Shown: positions 38,106-48,284 of the stretch, in pieces
Layout of the letters: each line of letters opens with the position of its first letter
Position numbering within the stretch: the stretch's first letter is position 1
DNA from: Synechococcus sp. PROS-9-1
GTDB taxonomy: Bacteria; Cyanobacteriota; Cyanobacteriia; PCC-6307; Cyanobiaceae
Reading direction: 5' to 3'
DNA: 64,000 nucleotides
Assembly: GCF_014279775.1 (NCBI RefSeq)
Contig: NZ_CP047961.1
Location: 372,001 to 436,000 of the forward strand
The notes under the pieces: generated by a model
The model's input: the letters and a program-made list of their open reading frames with translations, nothing else
Databases searched by the model: none
Told to the model about the DNA's origin: nothing
Position numbers and translations under genes: made by a program

Positions 38106-39287
38106 TCAGATCACTAGGCGAGGCAAGCGATGTTTGAAGCTGCAGAGCACTTCCCAGGGGATTGAATCCGCAAGTTCCGCCCAGGATCTAGGGCTGATGG
38201 TTTGTTCGCCATCGCGGCCAAGCAAGGTGATGATATCACCGCTTTCCAAGCTCTTGTGTTCCGTGGCATCGAGGATCAGCTGATCCATGGTGATGGCTCC
38301 CACTTGAGGAAGCATGTGGCCAGCGTGGAGCGCATGGATACGGCCGGAAAGGCAGCGGCTCACTCCATCGGCATAGCCGATGCTGACAACGGCCAGACGA
38401 CTGGGTCGCTGGGTGATGAAGCGATGTCCATAGCTGACGCCAACCCCTGCAGGGACATCGCGGATCAGGCTCACTTTGGCCTTAACGCTCATCGCAGGCT
38501 CCAGATTGAGAATCCCATCGAGATGTTCGCTGGGGCAATGACCGTATAGAGCTAGCCCCACGCGCACAAGGTCGTGGTGAAGGCGCGTATCCCGCAGGGT
38601 TCCTGCTGAGTTTGCGAGATGCCTTTTCAGTGTGGGGCTACGCAATTCACGCGTGATGCTCTCGAAGCGGTCTTCTTGGAGCTTGGTGACCTGGCAAGCG
38701 TGTCCGTCTCGCTCTCCGTCCGCTAAAGCCAAATGGCTGTAGATGCCACAGAGGCTGAGTTGATCCAACTGCTGGATTGCATCGGCCAGCCGGTTGCCAT
38801 CCTTCCAGTCGCATCCCAGGCGGGTCATCCCTGTGTCCACCTTGAGTTGGACGGGGAAACGTCGACCACTGCTATCTGCCAGGTTTTGACAGAGCAAGGC
38901 CTCACGCATGCTGCTGAGGGTGGGCATCAGCCGCCATTGCAGGCAGGCTCTGAGGTCATCGGGTTGGGAGAGATGCCCCAACACAAGCACCGGTTGATCG
39001 AGCCCTGCATTCCTAAGGTCGATCCCCTCTTGGAGGGTTGCGACACCGAAGCTCGATGCACCACCACGTACAGAGGCTTTGGCCACGGTTTCTGCTCCGT
39101 GGCCATAGCCGTCGGCCTTGACGACAGCCATCAGATCACAGGAAGGACCAAGGTGGCGTTTTAGGGCGCGGGCATTGGCTTCGATCGCAGAATCCGACAC
39201 CTCCAGCCAGGCGCGCTGGCGAGGGTTAGCCTCCCCTGGATTGAGAATTAAGGGGGTGTTTCGGTCGGTGGCGAACTGATCTCGCAT
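38106..39287 (-). CDS. alr: Alanine racemase
   Basis: PLP enzyme making D-alanine for peptidoglycan; 393 residues. The PLP lysine is in VVKADGYGHGA and the second catalytic base, Tyr, is in GVSYGHRF. KVDTGMTRLG, YSHLALAD and VGAITMDQ are also conserved. It ends 38 bases from the start of tRNA-Ser and diverges from the HNH gene. Confidence 0.97.
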   Translation of the reverse strand: MRDQFATDRNTPLILNPGEANPRQRAWLEVSDSAIEANARALKRHLGPSCDLMAVVKADGYGHGAETVAKASVRGGASSFGVATLQEGIDLRNAGLDQPVLVLGHLSQPDDLRACLQWRLMPTLSSMREALLCQNLADSSGRRFPVQLKVDTGMTRLGCDWKDGNRLADAIQQLDQLSLCGIYSHLALADGERDGHACQVTKLQEDRFESITRELRSPTLKRHLANSAGTLRDTRLHHDLVRVGLALYGHCPSEHLDGILNLEPAMSVKAKVSLIRDVPAGVGVSYGHRFITQRPSRLAVVSIGYADGVSRCLSGRIHALHAGHMLPQVGAITMDQLILDATEHKSLESGDIITLLGRDGEQTISPRSWAELADSIPWEVLCSFKHRLPRLVI

Positions 39288-39305
39288 GCGAGCAGGGTAG
39301 TGAAG

Positions 39306-39327
39306 ATCACAGAGACGTCCCTGTGAT
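39306..39327. promoter_or_regulatory. Near-perfect palindrome between alr and the HNH gene
   Basis: ATCACAGAGAC (39306-39316) and GTCCCTGTGAT (39317-39327) form an 11+11 inverted repeat with one mismatch and no spacer. Position in the divergent promoter region fits an operator; no known consensus matches. Confidence 0.35.
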
Positions 39328-39361
39328 TCTCGATAGCATGGCGATTATTGAGGGGGCTTGC

Positions 39362-39892
39362 ATGGGCCAAGTTCTCGTTCTCAACGCCTCCTACGAGCCG
39401 CTGAACATCACCACTTGGCGGCGGGCCATGGTGATGTTGATGAAAGGCAAAGCGGAAGGGTTAGAGCATGACCAAAGCAAGTTGATCCGTCAAGGCACGC
39501 ATCTTCCAACCGTGATCCGCCTTGTTCAGTTCGTAAGGGTGCCCTTTCGCCAGCTTCCCCTAACACGTCGCAACGTGTTTCAGCGGGATAACAATTGCTG
39601 TCAGTACTGCGGCTCGCGCACCGAACAGCTCTCCATCGATCACGTCATGCCCCGCAGTCGCGGTGGAGGTGACAGTTGGGACAACATCACCACCGCTTGT
39701 TTGAGCTGCAATGTTCGCAAGGGAAGCCGAACGCCTGAGGAGGCGGGGATGCCCTTGAATCGTGTGCCACGGCGTCCTCATAGCAGTCTCAGCTTTGAAG
39801 CCGTACGTCAGATCGACTCTGGTCGCTATCTCGAATGGGCCAAGTATGTGATTGGTGCTGAACCCGTCAAAATGCAATCAGTCTCTGCTTAG
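39362..39892 (+). CDS. HNH endonuclease family protein
   Basis: About 176 residues from ATG 39362 (MGQVLVLNASYEPLNITTWR); in-frame starts at 39323 and 39338 are less usual. The HNH fold lies at about residues 80-125: CQYCG, LSIDHVMPRSRGGGDSWDNI and ACLSCNVRKGSR, with both zinc-type CxxC pairs. The long conserved N-terminal part (VLVLNASYEPL) marks the cyanobacterial chromosomal HNH family, which is not linked to a mobile element here. Its function is unknown. Confidence 0.9.
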   Translation: MGQVLVLNASYEPLNITTWRRAMVMLMKGKAEGLEHDQSKLIRQGTHLPTVIRLVQFVRVPFRQLPLTRRNVFQRDNNCCQYCGSRTEQLSIDHVMPRSRGGGDSWDNITTACLSCNVRKGSRTPEEAGMPLNRVPRRPHSSLSFEAVRQIDSGRYLEWAKYVIGAEPVKMQSVSA

Positions 39893-39948
39893 TCGGGCTC
39901 TGTTCAATCAGTCTCTGTTTAATCAGTCTCTGGTTTAATCAGTCTGTT
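39876..39948. repeat. Degenerate short direct repeats between HNH and prfA
   Basis: AATCAGTCT recurs four times at spacings of about 17-30 bases, three copies followed by CTG. The array spans the end of the HNH gene, the gap and the end of prfA. It probably arose by slippage between the convergent genes. Confidence 0.6.
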
Positions 39949-41029
39949 CGCTGAGATCGGCAAGTTTGCCTCGTTGTTCTTCGGCGATACAGGCATCGAT
40001 AACGTCATCCATTTGACCCTCCAGAACGGGATCAAGGCTGAAGTTGCGGCCGAGGCGGTGATCGGTCATCCGGTTGTCTTTAGCGTTGTAGGTGCGGATT
40101 TTTTCGCTGCGATCTCCCGTTCCCACCTGGGCGCGCCTTGCCGATCTTTCGCTGGCATTCGCCTCAGCGAGTTGGCGTTCATAGAGCTTGGCGCGCAGAA
40201 TCTCAAGGGCGCGTTCGCGGTTTTGCATTTGCGAGCGCTCCTGGGTGCAAAACACCCTGATGCCAGTTGGTTTGTGCATGAGGTCAACTGCCGTCTCAAC
40301 TTTGTTCACGTTTTGGCCACCAGCACCGCCCGACCTGGCGGTGCTGATGTCGAGGTCGCGGGGGTCGATCTGCACCTCAACGGGATCAGCCTCTGGCATC
40401 ACGGCAACCGTGGCCGTTGAGGTATGAACGCGCCCTTGGGATTCTGTTGAGGGCACCCGTTGCACCCGATGGACGCCAGCTTCAAATTTCAGTTCGCTGA
40501 AAACGGCATCCCCTTTGACCGAAAGAATCAATTCTTTGTAGCCACCTAAATCAGCTTCGCTAGCGCTGACAGGTTTCACATTCCATCCCCGTCGACTGCT
40601 GAAGCGCTCATACATTCGCGCTAAGTCTCCAGCCCAAAGACAGGCTTCATCTCCGCCAGCACCAGCCCGGATTTCCAGCATCACGCTGCGCTCGTCTCTG
40701 GGATCCTTTGGCAACAAAGCCACGGTGATCCTTTGAACGAGATCGGCATGCTGGCGATCGAGGTCTTGCAGTTCTTGTTGGGCCAACTCTTCCATGGCGG
40801 CATCACCACGACTTTCCTTGAGCAGACTTTTGGCTTGAACCTGCTCCGCTTCCACCTTCTGAAGGCTGGTGTAATCAAGCACCAGAGGTTCCAGGCGTGA
40901 GCGCTCTCGGGCAATGGTTTCAAGCCGCTGTGGATCAGCTGCCACATCGGGATCTGCGAGCTGTCGCTCCAAATTGTGGAAGCTGCTGCTGGCCGCTTCC
41001 AGGCGACTGATCAGAGTTGTTGTGTCCAT
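39935..41029 (-). CDS. prfA: Peptide chain release factor 1
   Basis: Recognises UAA and UAG; 364 residues. The peptidyl-hydrolysis motif is in [16 protein letters not shown] and the codon-recognition loop region in [20 protein letters not shown]. It is the last gene of the long ribosomal cluster, 102 bases after rpmE. Confidence 0.98.
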   Translation of the reverse strand: MDTTTLISRLEAASSSFHNLERQLADPDVAADPQRLETIARERSRLEPLVLDYTSLQKVEAEQVQAKSLLKESRGDAAMEELAQQELQDLDRQHADLVQRITVALLPKDPRDERSVMLEIRAGAGGDEACLWAGDLARMYERFSSRRGWNVKPVSASEADLGGYKELILSVKGDAVFSELKFEAGVHRVQRVPSTESQGRVHTSTATVAVMPEADPVEVQIDPRDLDISTARSGGAGGQNVNKVETAVDLMHKPTGIRVFCTQERSQMQNRERALEILRAKLYERQLAEANASERSARRAQVGTGDRSEKIRTYNAKDNRMTDHRLGRNFSLDPVLEGQMDDVIDACIAEEQRGKLADLSEQTD

Positions 41030-41131
41030 CCCCTCAGGGAGCAGTAATCAAAAAACCTCCAAGCGCAGACAAAAATCCGCGAGAGGAGGTTGGGCTCCCG
41101 GAATCCGGGAGCTTGTGGGCGCTATGAGCAA

Positions 41132-41398
41132 TCAGGACTCTTTGGATGTCTCGTCTTTGGCGGTCTTCGACTCAGACGAGGCGTTGTCAAGACTTCCCAT
41201 CCCGTATTTACGCATGAAACGATCCACACGTCCTTCGGTGTCGAGGATCTTCTGCGTGCCAGTGAAGAATGGATGATTTCCACTCCACACATCGACATTG
41301 ATTTCAGGCTGAGTGGAGCCTGTGGTCATCACAACTTCGCCGTTGCAAATGACCTTCGCGTCCGGATACCAGGTGGGGTGAATGTCGGGTTTAGGCAT
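41132..41398 (-). CDS. rpmE: 50S ribosomal protein L31
   Basis: About 88 residues from ATG 41398 (MPKPDIHPTWYPDAKVICNG). It has one Cys where zinc-binding L31 has a CxxC set, so it is of the zinc-independent kind. The family core NVDVWSGNHPFFTGTQKILD is followed by an extended Ser/Lys/Glu-rich tail. Confidence 0.95.
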   Translation of the reverse strand: MPKPDIHPTWYPDAKVICNGEVVMTTGSTQPEINVDVWSGNHPFFTGTQKILDTEGRVDRFMRKYGMGSLDNASSESKTAKDETSKES

Positions 41399-41431
41399 GG
41401 CAAACAAAAAAAGTGGGTGATGTGGTGAAAA

Positions 41432-41839
41432 TCAGCGCTTGGAGAACTGAGGCGCTTTACGGGCCTTCTTCAGTCCGTACTTGCGACGTTCTTTCGCACG
41501 AGGATCTCGGCTGAGATGGCCTTCTGTTTTGAGTGGCTTGCGGTTATCGACAGAGAGTTCACAGAGTGCTCGAGCAGCCCCTTGCTTGATCGCATCAGCC
41601 TGACCTGTTAGGCCACCTCCGCGCACATTGACGAGGACGTCGTACTCAGTGCTGAGCCCCAGGGTCTGAAGAGGTGCTTTCACCGCAGCCAGGTAGGCAG
41701 GGTTGTAATTCAGATAGTTGTCGCCAGGACGCCCATTAATGGTGATTTTGCCATTGCCGGGAACCAAGCGAACGCGAGCAACAGAGGTCTTGCGGCGACC
41801 TGTGCCCCAATAAACGACGGTGTTGTTAGAGCTACTCAT
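41432..41839 (-). CDS. rpsI: 30S ribosomal protein S9
   Basis: 135 residues with [38 protein letters not shown] and the rRNA-contacting C-terminal [12 protein letters not shown]. Its ATG overlaps the rplM stop (ATGA), so S9 and L13 are translationally coupled, as in most bacteria. Confidence 0.98.
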   Translation of the reverse strand: MSSSNNTVVYWGTGRRKTSVARVRLVPGNGKITINGRPGDNYLNYNPAYLAAVKAPLQTLGLSTEYDVLVNVRGGGLTGQADAIKQGAARALCELSVDNRKPLKTEGHLSRDPRAKERRKYGLKKARKAPQFSKR

Positions 41840-42288
41840 TGTGCGGAAGCGGCAGGGTCGAGCTGGAGGGTCTTGGGTTGCTGGGCGGCATGGGGATGCT
41901 CGGTGCCCTTATAAACCTTGAGTTTGCGGAACAACTGACGTCCCAGGGCGTTGTGAGGAAGCATCCCTTTGATGGCTTTCTCAACGATGCGTTCTGGCAG
42001 ACGCTCCTGGAGGTGCTCGAAGGTTTCAACCTTCATGCCACCTGGACGGCCTGAGTGACGGCGATACAACTTCTGCTGTGGCTTCTTGCCTGAAACTCGG
42101 ATCTTGTCCGCGTTCACCACAATCACAAAATCGCCAGTATCGAGATGTGGGGTGAAGCTGGCTTTGTTTTTTCCACGAAGCACAGAAGCCACTTCAGTCG
42201 CTAAGCGACCGAGGGTTTGATTCTCTGCGTCTACCAGATACCACTGGCGGTCGATCGAATCAATGGAGGGAACGGAGGTCTTGTTCAT
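41836..42288 (-). CDS. rplM: 50S ribosomal protein L13
   Basis: 150 residues. [20 protein letters not shown] and HKPFTPH-like [20 protein letters not shown] are typical, as is [20 protein letters not shown]. It is separated from truA by 168 bases containing two inverted repeats. Confidence 0.98.
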   Translation of the reverse strand: MNKTSVPSIDSIDRQWYLVDAENQTLGRLATEVASVLRGKNKASFTPHLDTGDFVIVVNADKIRVSGKKPQQKLYRRHSGRPGGMKVETFEHLQERLPERIVEKAIKGMLPHNALGRQLFRKLKVYKGTEHPHAAQQPKTLQLDPAASAQ

Positions 42289-42456
42289 CGCGCCGGCATG
42301 CCGGTTCTCATATACCCCGTCGCGAGCGGCGGAGCTGGGCAGGGAGCATCAGATCACCTTGGGGATCTGATCAAAGCTCAAAGATCGAGTTTACCTTGTC
42401 ACTGGTCTTGGCTTTTGATTCCTAGACCGGCAAACTGGCTCCCTCAGGCAATGGGC
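42289..42456 (-). promoter_or_regulatory. rplM leader with two inverted repeats
   Basis: CCGGCATGCCGG (42293-42304) is a perfect 12-bp palindrome four bases from the rplM start. ATCAGATC (42348-42355) and GATCTGAT (42364-42371) form a perfect 8-bp hairpin. No U-run follows on the minus strand. A leader for L13/S9 control or a promoter operator is possible. Confidence 0.45.
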
Positions 42457-43356
42457 TTATTGGTTTTGCGGCCAAGGCGGTGGATCCGGAGGAGGATCAC
42501 ACGTCGCCAAAGCAAACCGCGGTTGGCAATCGTACCAGCCACCTTCGCTGAATAGATCCTCCGGGTATCCGGCTCTCAGCAGGCAAAGGCCATGGGGTGG
42601 GGCGGCTTCTCTCACTTCGTCACGTCGACATTCCCTCCAGCGCTGTTCAAATCTTTTCGGGGTTAGGCGGTGTTCGCCGACAGCGATGAGCTGCCCCATC
42701 AAGAGCCGAACCATTCCATATAAAAAGCCGCTGGCTTGAATCTCAACGATCAAGAGATCTCCGTCACGTTCAATGTTGACGTCTTGGATGGTTGTTCTTG
42801 AGTGAGATCGGCGACTGCCTGCGCGTTGAAAGGCAGCAAAATCATGCTCTCCTATTAATGCAAAGAGGGCTTGTGCCATCGCTTGCTCATCGAGTCGTCT
42901 GTGGTATCGATGCCAACTCCAGGGCGCTAAAAATAAATTGGGACGACGTCCGTTGTAAATCGTGTATCGATATCGCCGATAGCTTGCTGAATAGCAGGCA
43001 TGCCAGCTCAGGGGACGTTGGATTGCTTCTCTCACGCGGATGCTTGAAGGAAGGCGTCCGTTGAGCGCTGGTGCCCATCGACTGGCTGGTATGGGACCGC
43101 TGCAGTCAAAATGAACGACTTGTCCTGAGGCATGGACACCGGCGTCTGTTCTTCCAGCGGCAATTGCCTTAATGGGGCGGTATGGATCGAGTGCCGCAAT
43201 CGCTTTTTCCAGGACTGCTTGCACGCTCTGACCACGACCCTGGGTCTGACGTTGCCAACCGCAAAAAAAAGATCCCTCGTACTGCAAGCTGATCGCAATT
43301 CTTTGAAGAATTGGGCTTTCAGCCTCAGACGAGGGATTTAGCACCACAGGCAACAC
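42457..43356 (-). CDS. truA: tRNA pseudouridine synthase A
   Basis: Makes pseudouridine at tRNA positions 38-40; 299 residues, start GTG 43356. The active-site Asp is in [48 protein letters not shown] and [14 protein letters not shown] are family stretches. It sits between rplQ and rplM, the common cyanobacterial order. Confidence 0.97.
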   Translation of the reverse strand: MLPVVLNPSSEAESPILQRIAISLQYEGSFFCGWQRQTQGRGQSVQAVLEKAIAALDPYRPIKAIAAGRTDAGVHASGQVVHFDCSGPIPASRWAPALNGRLPSSIRVREAIQRPLSWHACYSASYRRYRYTIYNGRRPNLFLAPWSWHRYHRRLDEQAMAQALFALIGEHDFAAFQRAGSRRSHSRTTIQDVNIERDGDLLIVEIQASGFLYGMVRLLMGQLIAVGEHRLTPKRFEQRWRECRRDEVREAAPPHGLCLLRAGYPEDLFSEGGWYDCQPRFALATCDPPPDPPPWPQNQ

Positions 43357-43382
43357 GGATGAAGCTGTGCTGATTGAATGAA

Positions 43383-43733
43383 TCAGACCAGCTCGATAAT
43401 GGCCATTTCAGCATTGTCGCCACGACGGGGCACCGTGCGGGTGATGCGGGTGTATCCACCGTTGCGATCCCCATAGCGCGTTGGCGCCTTATCAAAGAGG
43501 GCATGGACCAAATGCTTGTCGTAGACGTAGCCCAGCACCCTTCGCCTGGAGGCGAGACTGCCGTTTTTTGCCAACGTGATCATCCGTTCGGCTTCATCAC
43601 GCAGAGCCTTTGCTCGCGCTTTTGTTGTCGTCACCCTGCCTTCGCGGATGAGCTGTGTTGTGAGTCCGCGAAGCAACGCCTTGCGTTGGTCAGCCGGGCG
43701 GCCCAGCAAGGGAACTCGACATTGGTGGCGCAT
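43383..43733 (-). CDS. rplQ: 50S ribosomal protein L17
   Basis: 116 residues: [40 protein letters not shown] and the C-terminal [20 protein letters not shown]. It follows rpoA by 31 bases. Confidence 0.98.
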   Translation of the reverse strand: MRHQCRVPLLGRPADQRKALLRGLTTQLIREGRVTTTKARAKALRDEAERMITLAKNGSLASRRRVLGYVYDKHLVHALFDKAPTRYGDRNGGYTRITRTVPRRGDNAEMAIIELV

Positions 43734-43764
43734 GGTTCTAAGAGAAAACTGAAGGACGTAAGGA

Positions 43765-44703
43765 TCAGACGCTAGTGCGACTTTGGGGAATCGAAATGCC
43801 GATGCGCTCGAGAGCTTCGATCACTTCATCAGCTGACTTCGAGCCAAAGTTTTTGATCTCGAGAAGATCTTCGTAACTGAAACCCATCAGGTCAGAGACT
43901 GAATTTACCTGTGCGCGCTTAAGACAGTTGTAAGCCCGAACAGAAAGATTAAGCTCTTCCAGTGGAATTTGAGCTTCAGCTGAAGGTTCAGGTTCTAACC
44001 CTGGCTCTTCCACCATGGTGACGGTGGCTAGAGGCTGGAACAGCTCAATGAGCTGATTGGCAGCCTGTGCAATCGCGTCATCCGGGGTCATCGACCCATC
44101 GGTAACAACTTCCATGCGGAGTCGTTCGCGAGCAGATCCACCCTCGGCAACAGCTGTTTCATCCGTCGTGAAATTCACGCGGTGAACAGGCATAAACACA
44201 GCATCGATCTGCAGCAGATCAATGGAACTGGTGTCTTCGTTGTGGCGATCAACGGGGCGATAACCAACGCCTCGCTCAACATGCACTTCCAGTTCGAGGC
44301 TGTGCCCCTCGCTGACAGTGGCAATCTGACGCTCACCATCCACCACTTGGACTTGTGACGAGAACTGCAGATCCTTTGCTTTAACCGTTGCAGGGCCGGA
44401 GACGATCAGACGGCCGATTTCCAGCTCGTCTGTACGGCTGTCAACAGTGAGCTGCTTGCAGTTGAGAAGGATGTCAAGCACGTCTTCGCGTACACCAGGG
44501 ATGGTGGCGTATTCGTGGTTAACTCCAGCAATGCGGACAGCAGTGACGGCAGTGCCCTCGAGGTTGCCCATGAGCATCCGTCGGAGGGAGTTCCCGAGAG
44601 TCGTTGCTTGACCACGCTCGAGGGGACCGATGAGAAAAACACCGGTTTGCGAGCGATCATCGCTGATCTGATGCTCGATACGGTCGATCTGGTATTGCAA
44701 CAC
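43765..44703 (-). CDS. rpoA: RNA polymerase alpha subunit
   Basis: 312 residues, start GTG 44703 ([12 protein letters not shown]). The N-terminal dimerisation domain shows [20 protein letters not shown] and a [19 protein letters not shown] stretch. An acidic linker precedes the C-terminal domain with [20 protein letters not shown] and [18 protein letters not shown], which contacts UP elements and activators. It lies in the alpha-operon part of the cluster. Confidence 0.98.
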   Translation of the reverse strand: MLQYQIDRIEHQISDDRSQTGVFLIGPLERGQATTLGNSLRRMLMGNLEGTAVTAVRIAGVNHEYATIPGVREDVLDILLNCKQLTVDSRTDELEIGRLIVSGPATVKAKDLQFSSQVQVVDGERQIATVSEGHSLELEVHVERGVGYRPVDRHNEDTSSIDLLQIDAVFMPVHRVNFTTDETAVAEGGSARERLRMEVVTDGSMTPDDAIAQAANQLIELFQPLATVTMVEEPGLEPEPSAEAQIPLEELNLSVRAYNCLKRAQVNSVSDLMGFSYEDLLEIKNFGSKSADEVIEALERIGISIPQSRTSV

Positions 44704-44754
44704 GGGCTGAAGCGGAGAGAGTGGAAGTGGGCCTGGACTAATTTGCTGAGATCT

Positions 44755-45147
44755 TCAGACGCGACGCCGCTTAGAGCGGCGGCACCCGTTATGGGGTAGG
44801 GGAGTGACGTCGCGGATCAAAGTGATCTCTAAGCCAGCAACTTGGAGGGCTCGAATGGCTGTTTCCCGTCCGGAACCTGGGCCACGAACAAGCACTTCGA
44901 TTTGGCGCATGCCTTGCTCAAGAGCGCGTCGAGCTGCCGCTTCTGCAGCGGTCTGAGCTGCAAAAGGTGTGCCTTTGCGAGCCCCTTTAAACCCACTGGC
45001 TCCAGACGATGACCAGGAGATAACTTCTCCAGTGGTGTCTGTAATCGACACGATCGTGTTATTGAACGTGCTTTGAATGTGGGCAACTCCGTTGGGGACG
45101 TTGCGCTTTGCCTTCTTGGGGCCTGATTTCTTTGCTGGCTTGGCCAT
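44755..45147 (-). CDS. rpsK: 30S ribosomal protein S11
   Basis: 130 residues with [35 protein letters not shown] and the C-terminal [18 protein letters not shown]. It follows rpsM by 66 bases and precedes rpoA by 51. Confidence 0.98.
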   Translation of the reverse strand: MAKPAKKSGPKKAKRNVPNGVAHIQSTFNNTIVSITDTTGEVISWSSSGASGFKGARKGTPFAAQTAAEAAARRALEQGMRQIEVLVRGPGSGRETAIRALQVAGLEITLIRDVTPLPHNGCRRSKRRRV

Positions 45148-45213
45148 GGGCTAGAGCCTGAGGGGGGTAGGGCTGTAATGAATGAAGAGAGAGACCGATT
45201 GAATCGGGCAGGC

Positions 45214-45579
45214 TTATTTCTTCTTGCCGGCCACGGTCTTCCTGGCGCCACGGCGGGTGCGGGCGTTGGTGCGGGTGCGTTGACCGCGCACTGGAAGGCT
45301 CATCCGATGACGACGGCCACGCAGGCAACCAATGTCTTGCAGGCGCTTGAGGGCCATGCCCTCTTGACGCCGCAGATCTCCCTCGATCGTGAAGGAATCA
45401 GTGGCGTTGCGCAATTTCTGCACATCGTTGTCCTCTAGATCCTTGACGCGGATGTCAGGGTTGACTCCGGCTTTGGTGAGGATGGTCTTGGCCCGGGTTG
45501 AGCCGATTCCGTAGATGTAAGTAAGTGCGACTTCGATCCGCTTGTCGCGGGGAATGTCAACACCAGCAATCCTTGCCAC
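45214..45579 (-). CDS. rpsM: 30S ribosomal protein S13
   Basis: 121 residues, start GTG 45579 ([20 protein letters not shown]). The H2TH-type helix region and the basic C-terminal [20 protein letters not shown] are intact. Confidence 0.98.
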   Translation of the reverse strand: MARIAGVDIPRDKRIEVALTYIYGIGSTRAKTILTKAGVNPDIRVKDLEDNDVQKLRNATDSFTIEGDLRRQEGMALKRLQDIGCLRGRRHRMSLPVRGQRTRTNARTRRGARKTVAGKKK

Positions 45580-45606
45580 TGAGCAAATAATCGAGGGGGG
45601 ACAGTT

Positions 45607-45622
45607 GCCGCCTTTCGGCGGC
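45607..45622 (-). promoter_or_regulatory. GC hairpin between rpmJ and rpsM
   Basis: GCCGCC-TTTC-GGCGGC, a perfect 6-bp stem with a tetraloop in the 74-base gap between rpmJ and rpsM. No T run follows on the minus strand, so it more likely stabilises or processes mRNA than terminates it. Confidence 0.4.
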
Positions 45623-45653
45623 GAATGATGCGGTCAGAGTGTGGAGCTAGGGA

Positions 45654-45767
45654 TCATCCCTGGCGCTGCTTGTGCTTAGGGTTTGGGCAAATCACCATCA
45701 CCCGGCCGTGGCGACGAATCACCCGGCACTTTTCGCACATTTTCTTGACCGAGGCGCGCACCTTCAT
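45654..45767 (-). CDS. rpmJ: 50S ribosomal protein L36
   Basis: 37 residues, [20 protein letters not shown] at the start and [11 protein letters not shown] at the end. Three Cys and one His form the zinc knuckle. It lies between adk and rpsM where infA often also occurs; infA is missing. Confidence 0.97.
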   Translation of the reverse strand: MKVRASVKKMCEKCRVIRRHGRVMVICPNPKHKQRQG

Positions 45768-45814
45768 GGGGTGTGGCTCTCCATAATTCCAAACAGCGAA
45801 TTTACCACAGCGAC

Positions 45815-46366
45815 CTAGGCAAGAACACCTTCGATGCGTTCACTGATCTCTTCGATGTTGCCATGGGCTTCCACCGATTGGAGCAGGCCACGTTGACGGT
45901 AATGCTCAATTAGGGGCTCTGTTTTGTCGGCATAGACCACGAGCCGATTGCGGATCACGGCTTCGTTGTCGTCGTCGCGTCCCCTTGAGAGCAAACGTTC
46001 GATGAGGACGGCGTCATCCAACTCAAGAAGCACCACGGCTTCGATGGGTTGGTTGAGCTCTTGGAGTAGCGGATCGAGTGCCTCAGCCTGTGCAACATTG
46101 CGGGGGAATCCATCCAAAAGCCATCCCTGGCCATTCAGTGCTCCGAGCTGAGCTTTCACGATGGCCAGCACGAGTGAGTCGCTTACAAGCTCACCGCGAT
46201 TCATCACGGTCTCGGCTTGTTTGCCAAGTTCGGTTCCAGCAGAGACTTCCCCGCGAAGCAGGTCGCCGGTTGAGAGGTGACGTAACCCATGTCGCTCACA
46301 CAAAAGTGCCGCTTGGGTTCCTTTACCAGCGCCGGGAGGGCCTAAAAAAAGCAGTCGTTGTTTCAT
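45815..46366 (-). CDS. adk: Adenylate kinase
   Basis: Interconverts ATP, AMP and ADP; 183 residues from ATG 46366 ([20 protein letters not shown]). The P-loop GPPGAGKGT, the AMP site [12 protein letters not shown] and [13 protein letters not shown] are present. It is the short form without a zinc LID domain. Longer readings to 46417 lack family similarity. It follows secY by 28 bases. Confidence 0.97.
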   Translation of the reverse strand: MKQRLLFLGPPGAGKGTQAALLCERHGLRHLSTGDLLRGEVSAGTELGKQAETVMNRGELVSDSLVLAIVKAQLGALNGQGWLLDGFPRNVAQAEALDPLLQELNQPIEAVVLLELDDAVLIERLLSRGRDDDNEAVIRNRLVVYADKTEPLIEHYRQRGLLQSVEAHGNIEEISERIEGVLA

Positions 46367-46394
46367 GGGAATTGGGTTGACTGGTGGTAATTCC

Positions 46395-47714
46395 TTATTG
46401 GCGAACAAGTCCTTCATATCGTTGGGAGATCACGTAGGTCTGAACCTGCTTGGCGGTGTCGATGGCGACACCAACCAGGATCAGAAGTGAGGTGGCTCCA
46501 AGCCCTTGGAAGGTTGTGACTCCTGTGGCCCTCTCAACGGCTGAGGGAATAATGGCCACAGCCCCAAGGAAAAGTCCGCCAAGAAGGGTCAATCTATTTT
46601 TGACACCCTCCAGATAGGTAGCTGTTGCACTTCCGGGTCTCACTCCTGGAATGGCAACTCCGCCTCGTTTGAGGTTGGTGGCCATATCATTTGGGTTGAG
46701 GGAAAGCGACGAATAGAAATAGGAAAATCCCAAAATCAGTGAGAAAAACACGATTGCGTAAGGCCATGGATTGGCTGCGCCAGGATTTAAAGCACTCGCT
46801 GCTCGAATCAGGATTGGATTATTGGTGACGTTTGCGATCGTGATCGGCAAAAAGATGAGGGCTGACGCGAAAATAATTGGCATCACTCCACCGGCATTGA
46901 GCTTGAGGGGGAGATAACTCTGACGACTTGGGAGGAGCGCTGTACCTCCTACCTGTCGCTTGGCGCTGACGATTGGTAGGCGTCTTGCACCTTCCTGAAC
47001 AAAGATGATTCCAACAATTGTGATCAGGAAGACCAAGACCAGGACAATGATGCCAAGGACATCTCCCCGGTCTCCCGTCTGAGCTTTCTCAATCGTTGAA
47101 CCCAAGGCCTTCGGCAGGGTGGCCACGATATTCAAAAAGATCACAAGGGATGCTCCCTGTCCGATTCCTCGTTCTGTGATGACTTCACTGAGCCACATCA
47201 CAATCATTGAGCCAGTGACCAACGCCAGCGCTGTTTGCACAACAAAGACGACGTCGCTTAATCCTTCAACGGCATATTGGCGAAGAATCATCGCAAAAAT
47301 GACGCTCTGAACCGTTCCCCATCCCAGAGCCACGTAGCGGGTGATTTGGGCAATTTTTCGACGCCCTGCTTCTCCTTCGTTTTTCTGTAAGTCCTCGAGC
47401 TGGGGGAGCGAGGCGGTAAGCAATTGAATAATGATCGAGGCGTTAATGAAAGGCAGGATGCCTAGGGCAAAAACGCCAAGGGTGGAGATTCCGCCCCCGG
47501 TAAAAATGTCAAGGAAACCAATGAGTGTTCCGCCCTGCTCAATAAATTGCTCAAAAGCAACACGATCGATCCCAGGCATGGGGATGTAGATCCCCAGCCG
47601 GACAAGCATGAGCAGACCCAAAGTTGTGAGAACCCGGCCGCGCAGCTCAGGGTTCTGCACCAACTGGGTAATCACTTCAGTGGCGCTGGGGTTACGTCCC
47701 CGACTGACAAGCAT
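46395..47714 (-). CDS. secY: Protein translocase subunit SecY
   Basis: 439 residues forming the ten-helix Sec channel of plasma and thylakoid membranes. Recognisable are GRVLTTLGLLMLVRLGIYIP (first helix), the plug region GGGISTLGVFALGILPFINA, ITERGIGQGASLVIFLNIV and VQEGARRLPIVSAKRQVGG. It is placed between rplO and adk as in most bacteria. Confidence 0.98.
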   Translation of the reverse strand: MLVSRGRNPSATEVITQLVQNPELRGRVLTTLGLLMLVRLGIYIPMPGIDRVAFEQFIEQGGTLIGFLDIFTGGGISTLGVFALGILPFINASIIIQLLTASLPQLEDLQKNEGEAGRRKIAQITRYVALGWGTVQSVIFAMILRQYAVEGLSDVVFVVQTALALVTGSMIVMWLSEVITERGIGQGASLVIFLNIVATLPKALGSTIEKAQTGDRGDVLGIIVLVLVFLITIVGIIFVQEGARRLPIVSAKRQVGGTALLPSRQSYLPLKLNAGGVMPIIFASALIFLPITIANVTNNPILIRAASALNPGAANPWPYAIVFFSLILGFSYFYSSLSLNPNDMATNLKRGGVAIPGVRPGSATATYLEGVKNRLTLLGGLFLGAVAIIPSAVERATGVTTFQGLGATSLLILVGVAIDTAKQVQTYVISQRYEGLVRQ

Positions 47715-47823
47715 GGAGAAGGAAGAAAAGAATGGGGCTGATGCAGCAAAGCCGTCCCCGGATCGGAATCCAGTGGGACGGCTCAGACCTTAGATCTGCG
47801 CAGAGCAGATCGTATTGGCGAGA

Positions 47824-48276
47824 TCAGTCGAGAACCTCGCAGGTCCCACCGGCAGCTTCGATTTTGGCGCGAGCAGAGGCTGTAAAGGCAGCAGCCTGAA
47901 TGGTGAGCTTTGCTTTCAATTCACCGTTGCCAAGAATCTTGAGAGGACTCTTAGGGCTAGTCACAATGCCATCCTTGACGAGCGAATCGAGATTGACAGT
48001 GCTGCCAGCCTTGATGTCGTTCAGAGCACTCACGTTGATAACAGTGAATGATTTCGGATTGACCAGGGTGAAGTGCTTGAGCTTTGGCACCCGGCGATAA
48101 AGCGGCATCTGACCGCCTTCAAATCCAGGACGGGTGGGACGGCCTGAGCGAGATTTTTGTCCGCGCATGCCGAAACCGCAGCTAGCGCCCTGACCAGCTG
48201 CGATGCCACGTCCCTTACGCAGTTTGCGCCGACGAGCACCTTTGTTGGGTTTAAGAGATTCGAGTCTGAGAGTCAT
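47824..48276 (-). CDS. rplO: 50S ribosomal protein L15
   Basis: 150 residues: [40 protein letters not shown] and [20 protein letters not shown]30 (rpmD), which lies before it in many bacteria, is absent: rpsE ends 8 bases upstream. Confidence 0.98.
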   Translation of the reverse strand: MTLRLESLKPNKGARRRKLRKGRGIAAGQGASCGFGMRGQKSRSGRPTRPGFEGGQMPLYRRVPKLKHFTLVNPKSFTVINVSALNDIKAGSTVNLDSLVKDGIVTSPKSPLKILGNGELKAKLTIQAAAFTASARAKIEAAGGTCEVLD

Positions 48277-48284
48277 GGGGGAAA

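Noticed and set aside
39362-39892. Mobile intron or restriction system around the HNH gene
   Set aside because: No intron boundaries, methylase or terminal repeats nearby; the family is a chromosomal cyanobacterial one.
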